The notes under the pieces were generated by a model. That model was not told the DNA's origin and did not search any database. It saw nothing but the letters and a program-made list of their open reading frames with translations. Source: Runella aurantiaca (GTDB lineage Bacteria > Bacteroidota > Bacteroidia > Cytophagales > Spirosomataceae). From it: a stretch of 64,000 nt of DNA. Positions within the stretch are counted from its first letter, which is position 1; the number at the start of each line of letters is the position of its first letter. Location: contig NZ_QPIW01000012.1 in NCBI RefSeq assembly GCF_003339505.1, positions 114,631 to 178,630 of the forward strand, given 5' to 3'. Both the position numbers and the translations under genes were made by a program. Shown in pieces: positions 57,208 to 64,000 of this stretch.

Positions 57208-57340
57208 GTAAGTAATGAATCGTGATTAGTTATACAACTAATGTATTAACGTATTTAGATACAACGTCTGCGTAATTTAGCAGCTATATTTTATCTAAAT
57301 ACGAAATAACGGCTTTTTGAATTTCAATCATTAAACTATA

Positions 57341-57390
57341 CAAAAAAACTTTCCGTGATTTTATCCAATGGTAAAACGGGAAAGTTTTTG
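57341..57390 (-). terminator. Terminator after the NifU-like gene
   Basis: CAAAAAAACTTTCC (57341-57354) and GGAAAGTTTTTG (57379-57390) are complementary, with a loop of about 24 bases that can add a few base pairs. It lies downstream of the gene ending at 57444. Confidence 0.6.
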
Positions 57391-57443
57391 TTGAATTTTA
57401 CGCAAAGAAACTCAAAATTATGGTAAAAATCGCCAAAGAAGCC

Positions 57444-58031
57444 CTACACTCCTTCTGCAACTACCTCTTTGACGTCAGGCACCATTTGGGTAAGCAAGTT
57501 TTGGATACCTGCTTTGAGCGTCAATGTGGACGAAGGACACCCGCTGCATGAGCCTTGCAACAATACTTTTACGGTACCTGTTATCTCTTCAAACGAATGG
57601 AACGAAATAGCTCCCCCGTCAGACTCTACCGCTGGGCGAACGTAGTCATCCAAAATGGTTTTGATTTGACGGACGGTCGGGCTGTCGGTATCTAAGATTG
57701 CCGTGTTCTTGTCCACCGTCTTTTGTTCAAATACGGGGTGATTTTCTTCGAAGTAAATTTTCAAAAACTGCTTGGTATCCAGAATGACATCGCCCCAGTC
57801 GGTGGCATCATCTTTGGTGACCGTAATAAAATTGGACGCTAAAAAAATACGTTGGACAAAAGGAAACTGAAATAAATCTCCCGCCAACGGCGACGCTTTC
57901 CCTTCCATTTGGGTAGACTCGCTGTCGGGATAGTCAAACGAAAGTCCCTGCGGAACAAGCTCGAAGTTTAATACAAACTTCATCGAATTGGGATTGGGGC
58001 TCGCTTCTGTATAGATAAATACGGGTTGCAT
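57444..58031 (-). CDS. NifU-family Fe-S scaffold/carrier (Nfu)
   Basis: It is a 195-residue protein with an Nfu N-terminal domain (TEASPNPNSMKFVLN) and a NifU C-terminal domain with the cluster-binding GSCSGCPSS (C-x-x-C). It carries [4Fe-4S] clusters to client proteins in the cytoplasm. The length, order of the two domains and motif are normal. It is transcribed alone or with the upstream genes across 110 bases. Confidence 0.92.
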   Translation of the reverse strand: MQPVFIYTEASPNPNSMKFVLNFELVPQGLSFDYPDSESTQMEGKASPLAGDLFQFPFVQRIFLASNFITVTKDDATDWGDVILDTKQFLKIYFEENHPVFEQKTVDKNTAILDTDSPTVRQIKTILDDYVRPAVESDGGAISFHSFEEITGTVKVLLQGSCSGCPSSTLTLKAGIQNLLTQMVPDVKEVVAEGV

Positions 58032-58141
58032 GGTCGTTGCTTCGCACTGTTAGTGATTAATAAAAAACAAAAAGGACAACCTCTGGAAGATTATCCCTTT
58101 TGCAACAAAAATTTAACTGAAATGGTTTTCCTTTGGTCTAA

Positions 58142-59515
58142 TTAACGCCTTAACACCTTCCTAAAATCGTAGAAAAGTCGTTCAATCAATTTCAAATCTT
58201 CCGTCACAATCTCGCCCGTGGCCGTCATGCCGTTGCGAAAGGGGATTTTCTTTTGTGAAGACGTGACCAATCCTTTGGGAAACTGCACTTTGACCAAGTA
58301 GGCCGTATCTTTGGGCATATCCGAAATCGACGCAATGCGCCCGCTCACCGTGCCAAACTCTTGATACGGGTAGCCCGCAAACTTCACAATGACCTCTTGC
58401 CCGTGACGCACTTTTCCGAAATTGTACTGCCCTACGTACATTTCTCCTTCAAATCCCGCCCCCTCGGGCAACACATAAAATAACTCCTGCCCAGCTTTGA
58501 CGGTTTGGCCTTCCTGCAACGGAGTCAGAAAAGCCACTTTTCCGTTCGTGGGTGCCGCCGACACAAAACGCTGTTTCCACGCTTCTGTATCACTTTTTAA
58601 CGTATTAATGGATTGAAATAAACTATTAAGCTGCTCGATACGGGTCTTTTCCAACTCCAACAGTTCCTGCTGTTTTTGATTTTGCAACATTCCGTTGTTA
58701 TTAAACGCCGTTTGGGCTTGGTCAACGACCTGTTTTTTTGACAGATACCGACTTCGGGTCTGACGCATTTCTACATCCGCAATGACTTTTTCCTCGTGCA
58801 GTTTACGATTCATCCGCAAATCATCTTCGGTCAGTTCGAGGTCTTTTCGGTAATTGTCAAGCTGGGTTTGCAAGTTTTCCCGTAATAGCCCCAATTGAGT
58901 CAAGTCATTTTGCAATGCGAGCCTTTTTTGCTCAAAAGCGCCGCCGCGCAATAATGCTTTTGACCGAACATAGGCATCCTGAAAAGTCTGATACGATTTT
59001 TGAAGCTCTCCCAATTGGAAATACAACGGAATGGTCACTTTATGAATGTCTTCCAAATCGCCGCGCAGTCCCAATGTTACCAAGGCCGTGACCACCGTAT
59101 CTAGCCTCAGAACCTCTCCAGGATTGGCCGTACTTTCCAGATACGCCAGGCGCTGCCCCTGCGTTACGTTCATTCCGTCTTTGACAAACAGTTTCATCAC
59201 AACCCCTTCGCTTTTGGCATTGACCGCCTTCGGGAAATTGACAGCCACCACGCGCAGATTGGCTTTGACCAAATCGGGATATTCCACAAACCACCCCACA
59301 CCTAGCAAAATCAACAACACGAAGAAAAAAACGGTAATGCCCCAACGCACCAACCACGACGGCGGCTGACTCAATACTTCGTTGACCTCAGAGCTGCGTA
59401 ACCCCACTATTTCCCAGCCCGCCTCTCCTGGTTGGGAAAGGACAGCCACGCCGTTGGCACGGCCTCCAGTATTGTGTTTCAGTTCTTCGGGTGATATGGG
59501 GTTTATCTCTTTCAT
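58142..59515 (-). CDS. HlyD-family secretion adaptor with inserted N-terminus
   Basis: It is a 457-residue protein with a membrane anchor (ITVFFFVLLILLGVGWFVEY, about residues 60-79), then a lipoyl-like segment, a long coiled coil and VKFAGYPYQEFGTVSGRIA near the C-terminus, as in adaptors that pair with C39 exporters. It starts 8 bases downstream of the exporter stop on the same strand, making a clear operon. Residues ~17-41 (GGRANGVAVLSQPGEAGWEI), before the conserved LRSSEVNEVL, look like an in-frame insertion; the DNA contains inverted repeats. Confidence 0.88.
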   Translation of the reverse strand: MKEINPISPEELKHNTGGRANGVAVLSQPGEAGWEIVGLRSSEVNEVLSQPPSWLVRWGITVFFFVLLILLGVGWFVEYPDLVKANLRVVAVNFPKAVNAKSEGVVMKLFVKDGMNVTQGQRLAYLESTANPGEVLRLDTVVTALVTLGLRGDLEDIHKVTIPLYFQLGELQKSYQTFQDAYVRSKALLRGGAFEQKRLALQNDLTQLGLLRENLQTQLDNYRKDLELTEDDLRMNRKLHEEKVIADVEMRQTRSRYLSKKQVVDQAQTAFNNNGMLQNQKQQELLELEKTRIEQLNSLFQSINTLKSDTEAWKQRFVSAAPTNGKVAFLTPLQEGQTVKAGQELFYVLPEGAGFEGEMYVGQYNFGKVRHGQEVIVKFAGYPYQEFGTVSGRIASISDMPKDTAYLVKVQFPKGLVTSSQKKIPFRNGMTATGEIVTEDLKLIERLFYDFRKVLRR

Positions 59516-59523
59516 ACAAAGGG

Positions 59524-61875
59524 CTATTCTGCCAGTTCCAACTGATTGCTCACCAATTCAAAATATTTCCCGCGCTTTTGTACCAGTTCTACATGCGTAC
59601 CGATTTCGGCAATTTCACCCTTTTCCAACACCACAATTTGATCGGCATTTTTGACCGTACTCAAACGGTGCGCTACCACAATGACGGTCCTCCGACCCGT
59701 CGGACCACCCTTGAAAAATTCATCTAAATTTCGCATAATCACGCTTTCATTATTAGCATCCAGCGCATTGGTGGCTTCGTCAAAAAACAGATAATCAGGA
59801 TTTTTGTAGACGGCACGGGCAATGAGTAACCGCTGCTTTTGCCCCTGGCTAATGCCGTTGCCTTCCGCTCCGATCTTGGTGTTATACCCCAACGGCAATT
59901 CTTCAATAAATGACTGAATATTAGCCACATGCACGGCGTGAAGCAGCTTGTGAACATTTGGCACTTCGTCGCCTACGGCGATGTTGTTGGCGATGGTATC
60001 TGAAAAAATAAATCCGTCCTGCAATACCGTCCCGCATTGACTGCGCCATTGACGGTGAGAAATTTGTTTTAAGCTTAGCTTGCCGTGGAAACTTCCTTCT
60101 CCGCTTAATGAAGAATGAGCGAAGTTTATTTCGCCCATTTGCGGCTCATAGAACTTCAACAGCAACTTCAACAGAGTCGTTTTGCCGCTTCCGCTGGTGC
60201 CTACGATTGCCGTTATTTTCCCAGCTGGAATGTGTAAATTGATATTTTTTAGTACCGGCTCATTTCCTGCCCCAGGGTAGGTAAAGGTGAGGTTGGTTAC
60301 GCCTATCCCGCGTGGCATGCCCTTCTCTCCCCCTCCTCCCGTTAGCAATTGAGCGTAGATAAGCCCCTGTGAAGCAGGCTTATCCTCATCCTCCAACTTA
60401 TGAATTTCATTCAACCGCTCTAGGCTGATTTGTGCATCCTGCCACTGCTGCATAAACTGCACCAACTGCTCCACGGGACTGTTCAACTGCCCGATGATAT
60501 ACTGCAAAGCCATCATACCGCCCAAGGTCATCTGACCGTTGACAACAGCCGTAGCGGCCAAAAAAGTAATGGCAATGTTTTTTCCTTCGTTCAAAAACAG
60601 CGCCCCTGCCTGTTGGTATTGCCCCAAGGCCAATCCCTTCATACTGAGTTTAAACTGCCGTACCTGCAAATTCTCCCATTGCCAGCGCTTAAGGTGTTCG
60701 GCGTTGTTGAGTTTTATTTCCTGCACACCCGTAATGAGCTGAATCAGGCTGCTTTGATTCTGCGAAGCCAACGCAAAGCGTTTATGATCAAGTTGCCGAC
60801 GATACCGCAAAAAAATCGTTACCCATAGTGCGTACAATACGCTTCCAATCAGAAACACCCCGAAAATAGACAGGTTGTAGTAAGCCAGTACAACACTGAA
60901 AACCACCAAATTGAAGAGTGAAAACAGCGTATTGAGCGATGTCCCCGTCAAAAATTGTTCAATGCGGTGATGATCGCCAATGCGCTGGAGAATATCGCCG
61001 GTCAGCTTAGTATCAAAAAACGAAAGCGGGAGTTTGAGCAGTTTGGTCAGAAAATCCGACAAAATATTGAGATTGATACGGGTACTGATGTGAATCAAAA
61101 CCCAAGACCGGATAAAATCGACCGATACCCGCCCCACAAACAGCATCACCTGCGCCGTCAATACAAGCGTAATAAAGTGCAGATTACGCGTTTGTATACC
61201 CACATCCACCACCGACTGCGTGAGAAAGGGTAACACCAGTTGCAGAATACTGCCAACCAATAAACCCAATCCCAACTGTGAAATCAAACCTTTGTAGCGC
61301 CAGAGGTAGCCAAAGAGGTAAGGTAAGCCGATTTTACCCCTATCCCCCGCCCTTTGCGAATCGTCGCCCCGTCCACTAAGGGAAAGGGGGTCTTGAAAGA
61401 ATTTTGGAGAAGGTTCCAATAGTAAAGCAACTCCTACTTTTTCGCCATCGACCACGGTAGTTGCCCATTTGCTTTCAAATTCTTTGTAGGTGTAAGTCAG
61501 CAGGCCGGCGGCAGGGTCGGCGACCTCTATCCCGCGCGGCGTAACGTCCCCGCCCTTTCTCCTCATAGAAGAAAGAGCGCCAATCCCTTTGCCATAGACC
61601 ACCACAAAATGATTTTGCCCCCAATGTACAATGCAGGGCAGCGGTGCTTCTTCCAGCAGTTTTTGGAGCGTGACTTTTACGCCTAAGGTTTTAAAACCGA
61701 TGCTTTCGGCGGCTTGGGCAATGCCCAGCAGATTTACGCCTTCTTTCCCAATCTCCGCCGCCGCCCGTAACGGCTGTACGCCATAACTCTGCCCATGGTA
61801 CTTAGCCACCATCCTAAGACAAGTGGGACCACAATCCATGGCGTCGAGTTGCTTATAAAAAGGGAAGGATTTCAA
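59524..61875 (-). CDS. C39-peptidase ABC exporter with multiple in-frame insertions
   Basis: It is a 783-residue half-transporter: an N-terminal C39 peptidase (Cys15 in DAMDCGPTC, His89 in NHFVVV), about six transmembrane helices (about 185-460) and an ABC ATPase with Walker A GTSGSGKTT (559-567), signature ISQGQKQRL (675-683) and Walker B YLFFDE (695-700). It removes double-glycine leaders and exports the peptide, with HlyD. It is longer than the usual ~720 residues; five low-complexity segments look inserted (residues 99-117, 163-183, 512-525, 586-599, 723-729). The catalytic residues are intact, so it is probably functional. Confidence 0.9.
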   Translation of the reverse strand: MKSFPFYKQLDAMDCGPTCLRMVAKYHGQSYGVQPLRAAAEIGKEGVNLLGIAQAAESIGFKTLGVKVTLQKLLEEAPLPCIVHWGQNHFVVVYGKGIGALSSMRRKGGDVTPRGIEVADPAAGLLTYTYKEFESKWATTVVDGEKVGVALLLEPSPKFFQDPLSLSGRGDDSQRAGDRGKIGLPYLFGYLWRYKGLISQLGLGLLVGSILQLVLPFLTQSVVDVGIQTRNLHFITLVLTAQVMLFVGRVSVDFIRSWVLIHISTRINLNILSDFLTKLLKLPLSFFDTKLTGDILQRIGDHHRIEQFLTGTSLNTLFSLFNLVVFSVVLAYYNLSIFGVFLIGSVLYALWVTIFLRYRRQLDHKRFALASQNQSSLIQLITGVQEIKLNNAEHLKRWQWENLQVRQFKLSMKGLALGQYQQAGALFLNEGKNIAITFLAATAVVNGQMTLGGMMALQYIIGQLNSPVEQLVQFMQQWQDAQISLERLNEIHKLEDEDKPASQGLIYAQLLTGGGGEKGMPRGIGVTNLTFTYPGAGNEPVLKNINLHIPAGKITAIVGTSGSGKTTLLKLLLKFYEPQMGEINFAHSSLSGEGSFHGKLSLKQISHRQWRSQCGTVLQDGFIFSDTIANNIAVGDEVPNVHKLLHAVHVANIQSFIEELPLGYNTKIGAEGNGISQGQKQRLLIARAVYKNPDYLFFDEATNALDANNESVIMRNLDEFFKGGPTGRRTVIVVAHRLSTVKNADQIVVLEKGEIAEIGTHVELVQKRGKYFELVSNQLELAE

Positions 61876-61953
61876 ATGCTTATTATTATTTGGCTGACAA
61901 ACGTAAGCAGATGGGTCGGATGGACGTTTCCGCGCACCGGGCAGGCGTTCCTG

Positions 61954-62030
61954 CGGTCCGACGTTTCGCGGTCCGACGTTTCGGCCATGGCGTCGAGTTG
62001 CGGTTCGACGATTCGCGGTTCGACGATTCG
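61954..62030. repeat. Two pairs of related 15-bp tandem repeats
   Basis: CGGTCCGACGTTTCG occurs twice (61954-61968, 61969-61983) and CGGTTCGACGATTCG twice (62001-62015, 62016-62030). A 17-base sequence beginning CCATGGCGTCGAG (61985-62001) between them also occurs at 61836-61852 inside the exporter gene. Confidence 0.9.
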
Positions 62031-62083
62031 ACGGCAGTGGGGGAATTTTGGAAACACTGTCAATAAAATTTTATTTTTGCACA

Positions 62084-62521
62084 ATGGAGAAACCTATTTA
62101 CAACATTGAATCATCTTCCGACCGCCTTTTGTATGAATTTGAGAGTAACAGCGATCACAAAATGATTAAGAAAGCAGTTGTTTACTTGCCGATAAAACAA
62201 GACCCTAATTTATATGAACTTATCTTTGGCGACTTACAGGATGACGGGACAATAGATGTTCAAACAGTCAGTAACAATCAAGATATAGTCCTGATTTTAA
62301 ATACAGTAATCAAAACCTTGTATCATTTTTTTGAACTTTACCCTTCAAAAACTGTTATCTTTACGGGTAGTTCAGCGTCAAGAAACCGTCTGTATCGTGC
62401 TGTCATATCGAAATTAATCAATGAAAAGTTTGACATTTTTGGTATTACATTCGATGATGAAATTGAACTGTTTGTTCCCAATAAAAACTATTTTGCATTT
62501 CAAATCTGCTTAAAGCAATGA
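62084..62521 (+). CDS. DUF6934-family protein
   Basis: The start at 62084 (MEKPIYNIESSSDRL) is preferred to the longer frame from 62048. The 145-residue protein matches the uncharacterised DUF6934 family: YEFESNSDHK, a central TVSNNQDIVLILNTVIKTLYHFFELYPSK, and FTGSSASRNRLYRAVI, where the G-S-x-x-x-R-x-R-L-Y motif is conserved. Its stop overlaps the ATG of the next gene (ATGA at 62518-62521). It is flanked by repeats and an IS3 element. A toxin-antitoxin-like role is possible but unproven. Confidence 0.8.
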   Translation: MEKPIYNIESSSDRLLYEFESNSDHKMIKKAVVYLPIKQDPNLYELIFGDLQDDGTIDVQTVSNNQDIVLILNTVIKTLYHFFELYPSKTVIFTGSSASRNRLYRAVISKLINEKFDIFGITFDDEIELFVPNKNYFAFQICLKQ

Positions 62522-62682
62522 AAAAGCCCGCCCGTATCAGTGTTAATCCCGCTTTGGATAAAAAAAACGAGGGTATCAAACTTGGAGCAACTCATCAAAA
62601 AAAGCACGATGATCTTATGGCATTGATAGAACGTATGAAAATCAAGGAATCTAAGCCTACTCCATCTAATCTTCCTGTTTGA
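62518..62682 (+). CDS. Small basic protein coupled to DUF6934 gene
   Basis: A 54-residue frame, starting MKKPARISVNPALDKKNEG and ending SNLPV, overlaps the DUF6934 stop by four bases (ATGA), which suggests translational coupling. It is basic and mostly hydrophilic, with a predicted helix around HQKKHDDLMALIERMKIKE. I do not recognise a family. The arrangement of a larger and a tiny partner, coupled, is typical of toxin-antitoxin or regulatory pairs. Confidence 0.7.
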   Translation: MKKPARISVNPALDKKNEGIKLGATHQKKHDDLMALIERMKIKESKPTPSNLPV

Positions 62683-62758
62683 TTGTGCACTCTTTTCCTC
62701 CGTTTGGTCAAGCGATAGTCTTCTGATTGGCATCTCCCCAGCAGTAAAGGCATTTCCT

Positions 62759-62833
62759 TCAAACCGCCGATGCGGCTGTTTTTTCTGCTACAACCGATTG
62801 CGCAAAGGCTTCAAATTCGGGCGTTGTTTTCAT
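62759..62833 (-). CDS. Tiny ORF, possible degraded leader peptide
   Basis: ATG at 62833 gives 24 residues, MKTTPEFEAFAQSVVAEKTA and four more, then TGA. Reading through the stop or in a shifted frame gives a GG-L sequence and Cys-containing tails, so it could be a broken double-glycine precursor next to a C39 exporter. No ribosome-binding evidence beyond GGAAA. This is low-confidence. Confidence 0.25.
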   Translation of the reverse strand: MKTTPEFEAFAQSVVAEKTAASAV

Positions 62834-62881
62834 AAGTTTTCCAATCTGACTGACTCCACATAGATTTTTTAACGTAATTGC

Positions 62882-63583
62882 TTACAACCAAGAACCCACA
62901 AAATGATGAATGGCGAAGGCTTCCGACAGTTTAGCAGCGCCGTAACCCATTTTTTTATTCTCCCGATACAGTGTAGCCTCCCTGCCTCTAAACGGCCCGA
63001 TAAGTTCAGGGGGCAGAAGCCTAACACTTTTTTTGTCTTCAAAATGATGATAGACCCGATTAATCAACGTGGGGCCCGTGGTTTCCATGACGTAGTGATA
63101 CTTACCTAATTCCTGCCACCGAGGCGTAAGCAAGCGTAGTTGCTCCTCACAACGCGCGATAGTTACATTAAAAAATTCATGCTTAGGTATGGCAGACATA
63201 TACGCATTACCCAAAAACACCGAAAACTCGTGATGTAAACCCTCCTCTCTGGGTTCTAATCCGATACAGACAGGATGTGTAAGCAAGCTATCTATAGGTT
63301 TGAGGCACTCACAATCAAAATCAATGTACACCCCGCCAAACGCATACAGCACCAAATACTTGATGACATCTACTCGCTGGGTGAGATACGGGAGCGACTC
63401 ATACAAAGGCCATAGATGCGGATACTGTTCTCGCACCAGCGCATGGCTCCTTGCATCATCCCACAGTTCAAAAGCCCATTCAGGATGTTTATCTCGCCAT
63501 GTTTGCGAATAACCAAGCAATGACCGTGGAATAGGTTTATTGCCTAACCAAATTTGGTGGAAGGTTTGGGGAAATGATTTCAT
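62882..63583 (-). CDS. GT32-type (DXD) glycosyltransferase
   Basis: A start at 63583 (MKSFPQTFHQIWLGNKPIPR) is two residues inside the longer frame. The 233-residue protein has HQIWLG, VIKYLVLYAFGGVYIDFDCECLKPID with a D-x-D motif (DFDC), and a C-terminal HHFVGSWL, matching the Gly_transf_sug (OCH1-like, GT32) family of sugar-nucleotide-dependent transferases. It is cytoplasmic, without membrane anchor. It follows the interrupted thioredoxin-fold gene and precedes a C39 exporter region, a setting seen for glycosylated peptides as well as capsule synthesis. Confidence 0.85.
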   Translation of the reverse strand: MKSFPQTFHQIWLGNKPIPRSLLGYSQTWRDKHPEWAFELWDDARSHALVREQYPHLWPLYESLPYLTQRVDVIKYLVLYAFGGVYIDFDCECLKPIDSLLTHPVCIGLEPREEGLHHEFSVFLGNAYMSAIPKHEFFNVTIARCEEQLRLLTPRWQELGKYHYVMETTGPTLINRVYHHFEDKKSVRLLPPELIGPFRGREATLYRENKKMGYGAAKLSEAFAIHHFVGSWL

Positions 63584-63593
63584 AGTCACAACG

Positions 63594-63873
63594 TTACTTT
63601 TTCAATAATTCATCGAACAACTTTCTAAGTTTTGGATCACCAGGACGAGGTGCATCTGCACTAAATACTTTGCCATCTTTCCCGATCAGGACATACCTTG
63701 GAATACTTGACAAATTAAATTGTTTAGCTATTTCAGACTGTTTCGCATTAGGCAAAAGATAACTTTCTGAATCTACTAGTCCTATGTGTTTTGAAGCTCT
63801 TTCCCATGCGATTGCATTATCGTCTATAGATACATACAGAAAACTTACTCCTTTTGAAGCATATTCATCATTT
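63594..63873 (-). pseudogene. TlpA-like thioredoxin-fold gene truncated by IS3
   Basis: Translating from near 63873 down to TAA at 63594 gives the C-terminal ~90 residues of a peroxiredoxin/TlpA-like protein (SFLYVSIDDNAIAWERASKH, SEIAKQFNLSSIPRYVLIGK, with cis-Pro in S-I-P-R). The N-terminal part with the expected C-x-x-C is missing: the frame runs into the IS3 end at about 63874 and soon meets a stop. It is therefore a disrupted gene unless the N-terminal part resumes beyond the element. Confidence 0.8.
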
Positions 63874-64000
63874 TGTCCTCATTCCCTAGGCCGCAGCCAT
63901 TTTTAAATAGAGTTCCTCTTGGTTTAACCATATTTGCTGAGGTGTCTTGCCCTTGAGAGCTGAGTGGGGTCTCTCAAAATTGTAAATTCGCCACCACTCA
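63874..64000 (-). mobile_element. IS3-family element, 3' end, continues past the window
   Basis: The element begins near TGTCCTCATTCC (63874) and carries a minus-strand reading frame, open at the right edge and ending at TAG (63886-63888). Its translation includes WWRIYNFERPHSALKGKTP, the C-terminal signature of IS3-family transposase OrfB (DDE integrase). The rest of the element lies outside the window. Confidence 0.85.
63886..64000 (-). CDS. IS3-family transposase OrfB, C-terminal fragment
   Basis: This is the last 37 codons of a transposase that continues beyond the right edge. YNFERPHSALKGKTPQQIWL is the conserved end of the rve-type catalytic domain. The protein catalyses cut-and-paste or copy transposition of the element; the DDE residues lie outside the window. 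Confidence 0.85.
   Translation of the reverse strand, partial: EWWRIYNFERPHSALKGKTPQQIWLNQEELYLKMAAA

Noticed and set aside
61954..62030. CRISPR array
   Set aside because: The repeats are contiguous 15-mers without unique spacers.
62001..62030. tRNA T-arm-like GGTTCGA sequences
   Set aside because: They recur as tandem repeats, and no acceptor or anticodon arm can be drawn.
61872..62084. 70-codon minus-strand frame
   Set aside because: Its sequence is produced by the 15-bp tandem repeats and a duplicated piece of the exporter gene.
62500..62733. 77-codon minus-strand frame
   Set aside because: It is antisense to the coupled 54-residue gene, which has a better start and overlap signal.

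Overview
The window looks like a chromosomal segment of a Bacteroidota bacterium, most likely order Cytophagales (Runella/Dyadobacter/Spirosoma-like). The evidence is two SusC/SusD pairs, a type IX secretion (T9SS) C-terminal sorting domain, a fused alpha/beta 2-oxoacid dehydrogenase E1, an OstA/LptD-like protein, a DUF1573 protein, a C39-peptidase ABC exporter and TAnnTTTG -7 promoter boxes. Genus is inferred from protein style only. No rRNA, tRNA or CRISPR array was seen.

Layout: 1-3.0 kb (+) holds the 3' part of a glycogen-debranching-like gene, a DUF202 membrane protein and a GNAT acetyltransferase. 3.0-10.9 kb (-) is a SusC-SusD-(TolB-propeller + amidohydrolase) uptake operon. 11.2-13.4 kb (-) has two exported ferritin-like proteins and a coiled-coil lipoprotein. 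13.6-20.2 kb has a small acidic protein, a Tat-exported Gfo/Idh/MocA oxidoreductase, an M14 carboxypeptidase, dapA and a class III aminotransferase. 20.2-24.7 kb (-) is a second SusC/SusD pair. 25.2-30.8 kb (-) has an ATP-grasp-like protein, a HicBA toxin-antitoxin pair, a class I glutamine amidotransferase, a second Gfo/Idh/MocA oxidoreductase and a sulfatase. LptD-like follows at 31-33.8 kb (+).

33.8-37.15 kb (-) is the most notable region. An asparagine-synthetase-like protein whose catalytic Cys2 is Ser, a T9SS-secreted protein and a 52-residue peptide (36990-37148) lie in one tight same-strand series. The peptide carries the complete lasso-peptide leader motif YxxPxLxxxGxxxxxT. No B1/B2 maturation protein or dedicated exporter gene is adjacent, so this is an incomplete or non-canonical lasso (RiPP) locus.

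37.5-48.5 kb (+) carries grpE-dnaJ, a MATE pump, a class C serine hydrolase, a TolC-like channel with a periplasmic adaptor, an OmpA-family protein and a class A-like serine hydrolase. 48.6-50.4 kb (-) has a lipoprotein serine hydrolase and a DUF1573 protein. 50.6-55.3 kb (+) has the E1 alpha/beta fusion, a phosphosulfolactate-synthase homologue, a four-helix-bundle protein and a DedA protein. 55.4-58.0 kb (-) has MCE/MlaD, an amidase and a NifU-like protein.

58.1-64.0 kb is an accessory region: HlyD plus a C39 ABC exporter, 15-bp tandem repeats, a translationally coupled DUF6934/54-aa pair, a GT32-type glycosyltransferase, and a thioredoxin-fold gene cut by an IS3-family element running off the right edge. 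Several genes (the aminotransferase, HlyD and the C39 exporter) appear to contain short palindromic or GC-rich in-frame insertions, as if a family of small mobile repeats had colonised coding sequence.
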